In this document: piece after piece, positions 9,475-17,116 of the stretch
How the letters are laid out: the number at the start of each line of letters is the position of its first letter
How positions within the stretch are numbered: the first letter of the stretch is position 1
From: Cyanobacteria bacterium SZAS-4
GTDB lineage: Bacteria; Cyanobacteriota; Vampirovibrionia; Obscuribacterales; Obscuribacteraceae
Length of the DNA: 64,000 nucleotides
Assembly (NCBI GenBank): GCA_018266255.1
Contig: JAFEAT010000010.1
Location: 124,001 to 188,000, forward strand
Direction: 5' to 3'
The notes under the pieces: generated by a model
Told to the model about the DNA's origin: nothing
Database searches by the model: none
What the model saw: only the letters and a program-made list of their open reading frames with translations
Program-made: the position numbers and the translations under genes

Positions 9475-10290
9475 TTAGTGTTTCTGAGCCGATTTAATTT
9501 TGGCGGAACGATGGGCGGCAGTGGCGCCTGCGCGGTCGCCCATCTGGTGGGAGAGGTAAACACTGAGAGGCTTCCAGAAAGCAATCGCCAGTAATTCCAG
9601 AATAAAGAGAAAACCAACGGCGCCCACCATGATCATTGGCGAGAGCCCGCCAGTGTTCCGTTTGCCTGGCTTGATTTTCGTGTCAGTGTCTGCTTGATGG
9701 GTGCGCGGCGCGGAAAGTGCCGCCAATTCATCCGCAGAGATTGGCTCTATTACCCGCACTGGAGCGACAGGCGCTATCGGCTCAGCCACTGCGTTTGGCG
9801 CAACCAGAGGTTGCAGAAGCTGCCAGCTAGCGTTTGGATTTTGCGGCTTTGTTTCGACAATTTCGGGCTTAGGCTCAATCGGGTCGAATGCATTCGAGCC
9901 AAAGACTTTGTCTAGCAGCGACTTCTCATCATGCAACCCATTGGGAGATTCAGGCAAATTGGGCACAAGAGGGATGACTTTTTCAAGCTCAATGTTGAGT
10001 GAATATGGGATGCTCAGGCTGTCGTCAGGACTTGGGCGCAAACAGGCGAAGTTGCCATTCTCGATGCTGAGTAGCCTGCGCACCGCTGGATAGCCGTTCT
10101 CGCGCGTATTCGCAATTATTGCAGCCGTAATGAAACGGCCGTCAACAATGCAAATTTTGCCGTCGCAATCGCGCGCAGTCGTGGCTACCCGCAGGAGCAA
10201 ATTCCCCGACGGGCGTTTTTCTAAGATTTTCAGAAGTACGTTTTTAAGCTGTACTTCGTCAGTCAGGCGACCCTCGAAAACAACATCCAA
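9475..10290 (-). CDS. DUF4388-like protein with C-terminal membrane anchor
   Basis: The N-terminal ~110 residues (FEGRLTD, SGNLLLRV, GKICIVDGRFITAA) resemble the DUF4388/PatA N-terminal type domain seen in signalling proteins. This assignment is from pattern only. A Pro/Ala-rich linker follows, then one membrane helix (MIMVGAVGFLFILELLAIAF, about 219-238) and a short basic tail. The TTG start at 10290 has AGGCGG 6 nt upstream. It follows the selenoprotein stop by 29 nt on the same strand, so it is probably the last gene of a three-gene operon. Its function is unknown. Confidence 0.7.
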   Translation of the reverse strand: MDVVFEGRLTDEVQLKNVLLKILEKRPSGNLLLRVATTARDCDGKICIVDGRFITAAIIANTRENGYPAVRRLLSIENGNFACLRPSPDDSLSIPYSLNIELEKVIPLVPNLPESPNGLHDEKSLLDKVFGSNAFDPIEPKPEIVETKPQNPNASWQLLQPLVAPNAVAEPIAPVAPVRVIEPISADELAALSAPRTHQADTDTKIKPGKRNTGGLSPMIMVGAVGFLFILELLAIAFWKPLSVYLSHQMGDRAGATAAHRSAKIKSAQKH

Positions 10291-10319
10291 TTGAACCGCC
10301 TTCGCCTCATTTTTGCTTC

Positions 10320-10676
10320 CTACCGCGGCGCAGCGCTACCTCTGTTAAGGAAACCTTTGAACCATTCCATGAACGGCATTGGTTTCGGCGCATGTGCTCC
10401 GGCTTTTGCCTGGGATTCCTGCAGATTCATGCCTTCCGACATATATCTGACTATCTCTAATATTTCCCCATCTTCGGGAAATCGTCCCAGTTCTTTTTTA
10501 GAAAAGATCAGAAAGCTTTGGTCTTGTACTTCAAAAACTCCGCCGGAAGATTGAATCAATGTCGAACCTTCGTGGAGCGATTCTTCTAGCTCAGCGGCCA
10601 ACCTGACCGCTTTTTGTTTGTAGCCTCACGCACCGCAATAGGTGATGCTAAATCTCTTGGCTGTACTGTTCGTCAT
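10320..10676 (-). CDS. selW: SelW-like (Rdx family) selenoprotein, UGA decoded as selenocysteine
   Basis: The ATG at 10676 has a GAGG ribosome binding site 7 nt upstream. The frame reads MTNSTAKRFSITYCGA, then TGA (10626-10628), then GYKQKAVRLAAELE, and continues with GGVFEVQ and FSKKELGRFPEDGEILEIV to TAG at 10320. That gives 118 residues with the UGA at position 17. C14-G-A-U17 followed by GYK is the CXXU active site of the SelW/SelT/SelH family, thioredoxin-like redox proteins. Vertebrate SelW has the same CGAUGYK context. A downstream hairpin acts as candidate SECIS. TGA is a normal stop in neighbouring genes, so recoding should be specific. A conventional reading gives a 93-residue TTG-start protein at 10601 lacking the active site. 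A nonsense-mutated Cys homologue is the main alternative. The stop of the upstream gene is 9 nt away. Confidence 0.87.
10593..10611 (-). promoter_or_regulatory. Candidate bacterial SECIS hairpin
   Basis: In the mRNA, AGCGGTC (10605-10611) pairs with GGCCGCT (10593-10599), giving 7 bp with one G-U. The 5-nt loop is AGGUU. The stem begins 14 nt after the UGA and the loop 21 nt after it, inside the spacing accepted for bacterial SECIS elements. The GG(U) in the apical loop resembles the AGGUCU loop of E. coli fdhF. The element lies within the coding sequence, as bacterial SECIS elements must. Confidence 0.75.
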
Positions 10677-10685
10677 ATTGTTACC

Positions 10686-11366
10686 TCATTTCGAATTTGG
10701 ATTGCTGACAAAAATTCTTTTCCACCAGGGCATATTCAAGACTTCCTGGTATTGATTCTTCAATGCGATCAGATCCTTTTGCGCTTCGAGAAGTTCCGCT
10801 TTTAGCGTGGCTGTCTCGACTGCGTTGACCTGCAACAGTCGCATAGATGATTGTAACTCGCTGAGCAGACGCAGGTCTTCCAGGTGTGCGCGACGTTCTT
10901 CTGATAATTCTTTGTGCGTTGCCGCAAGTTCGCGCAGCAAATGCAGTTCCATCATAGGTTTGGCAAAAGCCAGTTTAGATGCTGCTTTGGAAAGAATCTG
11001 ACGAGTTGAAGAAACCGGTTGTTCGCGGCTGGTTTCGACAATTTTGTGGTGCTCCGATGCGCGATTGTGCTCAATTAATCCATCAAGATTGAACCCCGGC
11101 GGTGGTGTTATTTCCCACTCTTCGTTGTTGTCCACAATAATCTTTTTGGCTGTCCAGCCGTCAGGCAGCTTATTGCCCCATTTACCGGAGAGGCTGCGTT
11201 CCAGGGCGCGCATCGACTTGCCCAGGGCGAAGGCAGCGTCTTTCAAGTTCAACGACGTTGGCTGCTCGCCGTTTCTCTCGACCGAAATATGCGGTTTTGA
11301 ACTCAGTTCAAAATCTGAGTAGAGCTCAAATGGTTCGATTACCGGTTTGGTGACATCTTCGATCAT
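10686..11366 (-). CDS. Coiled-coil protein with helix-turn-helix-like N-terminus
   Basis: I do not recognise a named family. Residues about 38-75 (SLNLKDAAFALGKSMRALERSL, with a later DGWTAKKI) look like a small HTH or MerR-like recognition fold. Residues about 135-215 are a long heptad-rich coiled coil (LLRELAATHKELSEERRAHLE), and the C-terminus is MPWWKRIFVSN. There is no signal peptide. It ends 9 nt before the SelW-like start, so the two are almost certainly co-transcribed and possibly translationally coupled. A regulatory or scaffold role is conceivable but not shown. Confidence 0.7.
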   Translation of the reverse strand: MIEDVTKPVIEPFELYSDFELSSKPHISVERNGEQPTSLNLKDAAFALGKSMRALERSLSGKWGNKLPDGWTAKKIIVDNNEEWEITPPPGFNLDGLIEHNRASEHHKIVETSREQPVSSTRQILSKAASKLAFAKPMMELHLLRELAATHKELSEERRAHLEDLRLLSELQSSMRLLQVNAVETATLKAELLEAQKDLIALKNQYQEVLNMPWWKRIFVSNPNSK

Positions 11367-11510
11367 GTTCGCATCCTGTAATGGCGCACTCTGTACTGGG
11401 CGAGGTCCATTGTAGCGGTTAAAGTTCTGTCGGTCTTGAATACGGCTTTATTTGTGAACGGCTCAGTCGGGATCGAATTAGGCACGAAAATGTAAGTGTG
11501 GCAGAAAGGA

Positions 11511-11536
11511 AAAGCAGACCCTTGCGAGCCTGCTTT
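11511..11536 (-). terminator. Rho-independent terminator of the superoxide dismutase gene
   Basis: On the minus strand AAAGCAGGCTC pairs with GGGTCTGCTTT around a GCAA tetraloop (11 bp including two G-U pairs) and is followed by TTTCC. It lies about 30 nt after the sod stop. On the plus strand two of the pairs become A-C mismatches, so it is strand-specific. Confidence 0.8.
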
Positions 11537-11567
11537 CACTTTTTAGACGGATTATTGCCTTCGCTTG

Positions 11568-12182
11568 TTACTTGATCAAGCGACCTTCAACGGCTGCCCA
11601 ATCGATGTTGCTGAAGAACGCTTCGATATATTTAGCGCGCTCAGCTGGCTTGTAGTCGAGAAGGAATGCGTGTTCCCAAACGTCCATAACTAAGATTGGT
11701 TTGAAGCCGGCGACGTTGCCTTCTTCGTGTGAGCTGATCCAGTGGTTTGAAAGTGTTTTGGTGTCTGGGTCTTGGAACAAGATAGCCCAGCCAACACCGC
11801 GCATTGCGCCGACTTTGGTAAAGTCGTTCTTCCAAACATCGAGGCTGGAATACACTTCGGACAATGCTTTGCCGATTGCGCTTGATTCTTTCAATTCGGA
11901 ACCGCCGGCTTTCATGTTGCCGAAATAGTATTCATGCAAGACTTTGCCGTTGTATTCCCAGCCGTAGCGGCGTTTGATCTCGGCATACTCTGGTTGCCCT
12001 GCTTTGCCGGCTTCGGTCAGTTCGATGATTTTTTCGTTCAAAGCATTTGTGTTTTTGACATAACCTGAATACAAACCAAGGTGTATTTCAAGGGTCTTGT
12101 CTGAGATGCCAGTCAAGTTCTTCAAATGCGAGAAGTCTTTCTCCGCATAAGGTTTGTATGAGATTTTTTGCTGTAAGGTCAT
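11568..12182 (-). CDS. sodB: Fe/Mn superoxide dismutase
   Basis: This enzyme converts superoxide to oxygen and hydrogen peroxide. The four metal ligands are visible at H34 (LEIHLGLY), H83 (VLHEYYF), D167 and H171 (VMDVWEHAF). The length of 204 residues is typical and there is no signal peptide, so it is cytoplasmic. Sequence alone does not settle whether iron or manganese is used. It is monocistronic, with its own terminator downstream. Its presence shows exposure to oxygen. Confidence 0.95.
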   Translation of the reverse strand: MTLQQKISYKPYAEKDFSHLKNLTGISDKTLEIHLGLYSGYVKNTNALNEKIIELTEAGKAGQPEYAEIKRRYGWEYNGKVLHEYYFGNMKAGGSELKESSAIGKALSEVYSSLDVWKNDFTKVGAMRGVGWAILFQDPDTKTLSNHWISSHEEGNVAGFKPILVMDVWEHAFLLDYKPAERAKYIEAFFSNIDWAAVEGRLIK

Positions 12183-12375
12183 CGTGTTCTCCTATGCAGA
12201 ACAGTAAGTTCCGGGGCGTTGATAGTTAGCGTTAATTCATACCATAAATCTATTTTCAAGATGTTGAAACATAGATTAAACCCGGTTGCACGGGGCTTTT
12301 TATTACAGTGCACGACACTTCAAGTCGACAGTTGCCCTGTCAGCTCAGGTGTTTGATTGATACTGTATGTGGTGC

Positions 12376-15300
12376 TTAACTCTTCTGTCCGAATTTCGGC
12401 ATCAAGTCGCTAAGCCGCTTCTTCGGCTTGTCTGACTGGTCTGAGTGGTCGTCTTCGCTGTCGGCGAACAAATCCATTGGTCCCTGAGGTGCGGATTGCT
12501 CGGGAGAAGCTGCCGCAGGTTGTTGACCATCAGGCGGCTGAGTTCCTGCTTGAAGCGACTGAGCTGCCTCCTGGAACATCTGAGCGGCAGGTGATGCTGG
12601 AGCGGCGGGCATAGGTTGCCATGCGTCCTGGTTGGTGGTTGATGTGCTTTGCCAACCAGGCAATGGACTTGGTGCTGCCGACTGCCAGCTTGGGGCACCT
12701 GCTGGTGGCTGAGCGGCTGGTGCTTGCCCTGGTTGTGCAGGTGGGGCTTGCCACTCTGCGCCAGGGTCGGCTGGTCCTTGCCATGCTGAGCCTTCTTGCG
12801 GAGCTGATGATGTTGGAGGCTGCCATTCAGTTGGGGCCGATTGTGCAGCTGGTTGTGCAGGCGCGCTGGTCGCCCAATCTGCTGATGTTGCAGGCATCGA
12901 CGTGAGCGATGAATTAGCCCAATCTGCTTGTGAGTCGGGTGACGGTGCAGCAGGAGCAGCTGGTTGAGCTTGCGGTGGTGCTGCCCACGCCCCTTGTGCC
13001 GCTGGCTGAGCTGGAGCAGACGCCCAGTCTGGTTGTGCAGCCGGCTGAGTCGGTGCAGCTGCCCAGTCTGGTTGTGAAGCCGGTTGCGCCGGTTGCGCCG
13101 GTTGCGCCGGTTGCGCAGGTGGAGTCGGCGCGGCTGACCAGTCAGCCTGAGCTGGCTGCGCAGCTGGTTGTGGAGGTTGCGCTGCTTGTGTAGGAGCTGG
13201 AGTCCAGTCTGGCGGCGCCACTTGTTGCCCGCTGGCCCAGTCTGACTGCTGCTGAGCCGCTGGTGCGGCTTCGGCGGCTGGTGCTGCCGGTGGTTGAGCC
13301 CAACCGTCTTGTGCTGGAGCGCTTGCCCAGTCATTTGCTGTAGCTGCAGGCTGTTGCGCTTCCGGCGGCGCGGCATGCGCTTGCTGTTGTGCTTGTCCGC
13401 CTTGCCAGGCGTCGTTTGTCATCTGCGCTTGACCGCCAGCTTGCCATGGATCGTTGGCTGCAGGTGCTTCTGCAGCTGGTTGAGCTGGTGCCGCAGATTG
13501 CGCTGGTGCTGCAGGTTGAGGTTGTGGCGCCGCTTCTGCTGTTTTTGGCATCCATTCGTCTGGAGAGGCCGCGTGCCATTCACCTGAACTGGTAAATGGA
13601 TCGGCTGCTTCGGCAGGCGCTGCCTGTGCTGGTTGCGCGAAAGGATTTACTGGTGCACTTGCGGCGGGTTCTGGCTGATTAATAGATGAGCCGAAATCTG
13701 CCAAGGCTGCGTCAACTTCAGCGCTTGTAGGCTGCGAGTCCAGTGGGTTTGGCGTAGCGTCAGGATTTGCCCATGCAGGAAGTGTCGAAGCATCGATTGC
13801 ACTTGGCGGTGCACCAAGAGGATTAAGCGATGGCGCGGTTACGTCAGCGGCAGGTTGACTGATTGGCGCAGGTGCGTCAGCTGACGCAGGTTGACCGAAT
13901 GGCGAAGCTGCCTCAGCTGTTGCAGGTTGTGCGAAAGATGCAGTGTTGTCAGCTTTCGTCGCCGACGCATCGGCATCTGCAGAGGTTTCGGCATGGAAAG
14001 GATCCACGGCGGCGCCAGGCGATAGTGCATCCTTCTCTTCAGTTTTTGCTTCGGACATCTGCGCAGTCGTTTCAGACCCAGTGTCATAAGCATTTCGACT
14101 GAATCTGTCTGGCGTGTCGAGAAGCGCTTCGGGCACTCCGGGATCGGCTCGCAGTGGAGCGGTGTTCCATCCCAACTCATTGAATGCTTGTTCGAGCGTG
14201 AAATTGTTGCGCTCGCAATTTTTGAGCACAATCATTCCTTGCTCATGGTTGAGCACTCCGGCTCCGATTAAGTCGTTGCATTTTTCTGCCGCATCGACGA
14301 GAGATTTTTCCATCACTCCAGATACTCTCAGCATGTTTGCCATGATGTGGGTATCTTTCGAGCCTGCTCGAATCGCCTGCTCGATCTCTTTGGCTGTGAT
14401 GATTCCAGAAAGTTGTAAGAACTGATAAAGCGGCAGAGGCTCGATGGCAGGCATCGGAGGCTCTTCTATAGCGGTTGCCGTGGCGGCTTTCTTCTTCGTC
14501 GATGGCTTCTGATGCCCAATTGCGATGGCTTCGCCCACTGATACGTTTTTGCTTTTGACAGTGCGTAAGAACTTAGCGGCTTCGTCCTTCTTGATTGCGC
14601 CTGCTCCAACCATTGCTTGCAGGTCGAGCGCAGCGTCCAAAATTTCTTGAGAGATCACTGAAGACTGCAGCAGAACTTGACCAATCGGTTGTTCGTTCAG
14701 CAAACCTACTTCAACTGCACCCATCAAGTTTGGCTCATCGACGATGCCGGCGAGCACAAACAGCTCTCCCAGGCGCACGGTCTCTGGCATAGGAAGGCTC
14801 AGGGCGCCAGTTTCAGCTAAATATTGTTCGATCGGAATCTGCCGCTCTTTGGCGGAACGCAGCCCCTGGATTGCCTGCTCGCGGGTCAATTTTTTATCGC
14901 GAATAAAGACCTGAGCATTCAAAGTGGCTGCCAGCATCTGTTCTGTCAGCACGCCGTTGCCAATCAGAACTCTGCCAAGTGGCAAGCCGATTGACTGGCA
15001 CTGCAAAAGCGCTGCATTCAACGCATCGACACCAACGATGTCAGCGGCGAGAAGTAGTTCACCAAGCTTGTTGGTAACTGCGTCTGACTGTTGATTCCAC
15101 TTCAGTCGCTTGAATGCTTCTTCCAGCGTAATGTCTTCCGCGCCCACCATAGTCAGGGCTTTGATCACTAAGTCAAACTCGATCAGACCGTCTTTGAGCA
15201 GAGATTGCGCTTGCACCGCAGCTTGCAGGTGCTGCTCCGTCAGATAACCTGACATGATTAAAACGCGACCTACCGGCAGCCCTTGCTGCTTTGAAATCAT

Positions 15301-15381
15301 CATCGCTTCGCGTAGGTCCGAAGCTTGAAGGAGTCCCGCTCCCGTTAGTAAGTCGCCCAGTCTGACGCCGTCGGTGGTCAT
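12376..15381 (-). CDS. MshEN-repeat protein with very long Ala/Pro/Gln/Trp-rich tail
   Basis: The protein has 1001 residues. The first ~400 contain four copies of a ~75-residue unit (starting near 6, 104, 202 and 314), for example VRLGDLLTGAGLLQASDLRE and NKLGELLLAADIVGVDALNA. These resemble the MshEN/GspE N-terminal domain that binds c-di-GMP in type II secretion and pilus ATPases, but no ATPase domain follows. From ~440 on it is low complexity, rich in A, P and Q with regularly spaced W (DWASAPAQ, ADWSAAP), and ends in a charged segment, DLFADSEDDHSDQSD. There is no signal peptide. A c-di-GMP-responsive scaffold is a guess. The ATG at 15381 has only a weak ribosome binding site. Confidence 0.75.
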   Translation of the reverse strand: MTTDGVRLGDLLTGAGLLQASDLREAMMISKQQGLPVGRVLIMSGYLTEQHLQAAVQAQSLLKDGLIEFDLVIKALTMVGAEDITLEEAFKRLKWNQQSDAVTNKLGELLLAADIVGVDALNAALLQCQSIGLPLGRVLIGNGVLTEQMLAATLNAQVFIRDKKLTREQAIQGLRSAKERQIPIEQYLAETGALSLPMPETVRLGELFVLAGIVDEPNLMGAVEVGLLNEQPIGQVLLQSSVISQEILDAALDLQAMVGAGAIKKDEAAKFLRTVKSKNVSVGEAIAIGHQKPSTKKKAATATAIEEPPMPAIEPLPLYQFLQLSGIITAKEIEQAIRAGSKDTHIMANMLRVSGVMEKSLVDAAEKCNDLIGAGVLNHEQGMIVLKNCERNNFTLEQAFNELGWNTAPLRADPGVPEALLDTPDRFSRNAYDTGSETTAQMSEAKTEEKDALSPGAAVDPFHAETSADADASATKADNTASFAQPATAEAASPFGQPASADAPAPISQPAADVTAPSLNPLGAPPSAIDASTLPAWANPDATPNPLDSQPTSAEVDAALADFGSSINQPEPAASAPVNPFAQPAQAAPAEAADPFTSSGEWHAASPDEWMPKTAEAAPQPQPAAPAQSAAPAQPAAEAPAANDPWQAGGQAQMTNDAWQGGQAQQQAHAAPPEAQQPAATANDWASAPAQDGWAQPPAAPAAEAAPAAQQQSDWASGQQVAPPDWTPAPTQAAQPPQPAAQPAQADWSAAPTPPAQPAQPAQPAQPASQPDWAAAPTQPAAQPDWASAPAQPAAQGAWAAPPQAQPAAPAAPSPDSQADWANSSLTSMPATSADWATSAPAQPAAQSAPTEWQPPTSSAPQEGSAWQGPADPGAEWQAPPAQPGQAPAAQPPAGAPSWQSAAPSPLPGWQSTSTTNQDAWQPMPAAPASPAAQMFQEAAQSLQAGTQPPDGQQPAAASPEQSAPQGPMDLFADSEDDHSDQSDKPKKRLSDLMPKFGQKS
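13081..13116. repeat. Four tandem 9-bp repeats (cggttgcgc)
   Basis: CGGTTGCGC is repeated four times with a final variant, encoding repeated Ala-Gln-Pro on the minus strand inside the low-complexity tail of the MshEN-repeat protein. A tract like this is prone to replication slippage, and the period keeps the reading frame. Confidence 0.85.
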
Positions 15382-15665
15382 ATCTTTTCTCGTAGGTTCT
15401 AGCTATTAGAATATGCCCACTGAGGATCATAGCTAGCCAAACAACCGTGAATATTGGTCGAACAGCTTTGCTGCGCACTATCCAATGACAGGCTTGCAGC
15501 TTACAATCCCAGCCCCCGTTAGGCTTGGGCTATCTCGGATAGTCTACACGAGCTAGTCCGTTCAGTGTATGTAAAACCTCAGGTCTCTTTGCAATGGAAG
15601 GTTGGCGGCGATGCCACTGAATATGGTGGCGAATTGTTTCGGTTGGTGCGATTCTCCGGACTGCT
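15382..15665. other. Intergenic region between divergent genes
   Basis: This region lies between the minus-strand MshEN-repeat gene and plus-strand genes, so it should hold divergent promoters. I see only a weak hairpin around 15510-15530 (AGCCC...GGGCT) and no RNA gene or clear promoter consensus. Confidence 0.4.
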
Positions 15666-15866
15666 ATGAATGAGTCTGATTGCCGATCTTTCATAAATAA
15701 TCGACGTCAATCAACTGGGCATTTTAGTAAGGATTTCTGGGACGAGAAAGGGCGCCTGGCCATTCCAAGATTTGACCTTAAATATTCGCGGGGGCAATAT
15801 TACGTATATACAAGCCAAAGATCCAATGTACTATCAGTGTTGACAAGAGATGTTCTAAATGGATAA
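15666..15866 (+). CDS. Possible small protein (66 aa), doubtful
   Basis: An ATG-started frame overlaps the next gene by 8 nt (ATGGATAA junction). It encodes a polar, aromatic-rich peptide (FWDEKGRLAIPRFDLKYSRG) without recognisable domain. The base composition is more AT-rich than neighbours and the ribosome binding site is poor (CTCCGGACTGCT). It could be a leader peptide coupled to the downstream membrane protein, or a chance frame. Confidence 0.25.
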   Translation: MNESDCRSFINNRRQSTGHFSKDFWDEKGRLAIPRFDLKYSRGQYYVYTSQRSNVLSVLTRDVLNG

Positions 15867-17007
15867 GTTTTTTCTCTCAATCAATAACAAAGTTTTGCTG
15901 CCAGTCGTGTTCCTGGGCGGCGTTATCGTCTGGTTGCTGCTTTGTGAAGCGCACTATCAAAGCTATTGGAACGCGACGATTTATCGCGTTCAGACGACAG
16001 ATTTCAATTTGCTCCATCATTCGCTGCCTTCAACGCTCTCTCAACTTATCATTGCGGGTCGAGACGACGAAATTCAGAACGTCCTGGACTCGACATTTGG
16101 AATTTTTGGGCTGGTCGTAACTGACCCATCCGGCGAAACCATTCTTTATAAGACGAACAAGGAATATCACCGCAAGTCGTGGCAGGCAAAAGCCACTCCT
16201 GAAGGACTTCTCGAGGAAGGCAAGAAGGAGCCGTTTGACGTGCTTACTGATCCGCCACCGCTCGAACCAGTCTGGCAGCATGATTCGCCTCGCGCTGAAG
16301 CTGCAGTGCGTGACGTGAACGCCGTAAACGCAGGCACACGCGTCATCGGTCATCTTTATTATGTGCGTCCCGACCCACCGCCGTTCCCCGATGACCTGGG
16401 TGGCTTCCTTACAACGAATCCCGGCGAGCTTTCAGGCGCCAAGCGCGGCTATCTATTTATAACTTTGACCACAATTGGTTTCGGGCTGGTGGTTATTTTG
16501 CTAGTCATGCTGCGTCAGCGCATGGTTGAGATGCGGCAAATTGAGCTTGACCACATCCAGCGCGAGTTGGATATCCGAAAGAAGGCTCTGGAGCACCTTT
16601 CATCTGAGCTGGTAGCGCAGAAGTCGCGCAAAACATGGTTAGAGCGTGAGGCTGACGAGTCTTACAAGAGAGCATTAAGCCTCAAGCAGGCACTAGAGAA
16701 ATTGCGAGACTCGCTCGCCCTGGTGAACGCTGGAAATAACGGCGTACCGGGCAACGGTAACCAGAATCCCAATGCCATTAAGATCCGCCCGGCGGTTCAT
16801 CCTCCTTCGGCTTTGCTGGAAGAGATTGAACAGCTGATTCCCGCCCTGACTGACAATGCAGGTTCTCTAAAATCGCAAGCAACTTTGCTTCACGATTATT
16901 GCGCCATTCTCGAGCAAAGACAGACAGAAATGAGAACAATTGTGGAACATGCTTCTACGAGGGCGCAACAACTGCCTGAAGCTCTTTTGGACATGTCTCC
17001 CCGTTAA
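15859..17007 (+). CDS. Membrane protein with extracytoplasmic domain and coiled coil
   Basis: This 382-residue protein has sensor-like topology. A membrane helix lies at about 12-28 (LLPVVFLGGVIVWLLL), an extracytoplasmic domain of ~160 residues includes a PAS/CACHE-like stretch (GIFGLVVTDPSGETILYKT), and a second helix lies near 197-217. A cytoplasmic coiled coil follows (MVEMRQIELDHIQRELDIRK), then an Asn/Gly linker and another helical region. No kinase, cyclase or receiver domain follows, so it is half of a sensor, or a receptor working through coiled-coil contacts. The partner is not identifiable here. Confidence 0.75.
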   Translation: MDKFFLSINNKVLLPVVFLGGVIVWLLLCEAHYQSYWNATIYRVQTTDFNLLHHSLPSTLSQLIIAGRDDEIQNVLDSTFGIFGLVVTDPSGETILYKTNKEYHRKSWQAKATPEGLLEEGKKEPFDVLTDPPPLEPVWQHDSPRAEAAVRDVNAVNAGTRVIGHLYYVRPDPPPFPDDLGGFLTTNPGELSGAKRGYLFITLTTIGFGLVVILLVMLRQRMVEMRQIELDHIQRELDIRKKALEHLSSELVAQKSRKTWLEREADESYKRALSLKQALEKLRDSLALVNAGNNGVPGNGNQNPNAIKIRPAVHPPSALLEEIEQLIPALTDNAGSLKSQATLLHDYCAILEQRQTEMRTIVEHASTRAQQLPEALLDMSPR

Positions 17008-17116
17008 CTGGAAGCCATGATAAGCTTAATCACTAAGGGAATTTGGACCCGTGCCGCCGCTTGTCTGGAAGGTGCGGCCAAGTGTTGTTTTGGACGTGGG
17101 TAAGTTTTAGGAGCCT

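Noticed and set aside
10320..10601. A 93-residue TTG-start protein as the full gene
   Set aside because: The upstream in-frame ATG with a GAGG site, the CXXU motif and the hairpin support a longer selenoprotein starting at 10676.
12270..12310. CCCG-GTTGCA-CGGG hairpin before a T-run
   Set aside because: The stem is only 4 bp, and the T-run lies on the plus strand where no gene ends.
12402..13376. 324-codon minus-strand frame rich in Gln, Arg and His
   Set aside because: It is the shifted frame of the low-complexity tail of the MshEN-repeat protein and has no ribosome binding site or domain.
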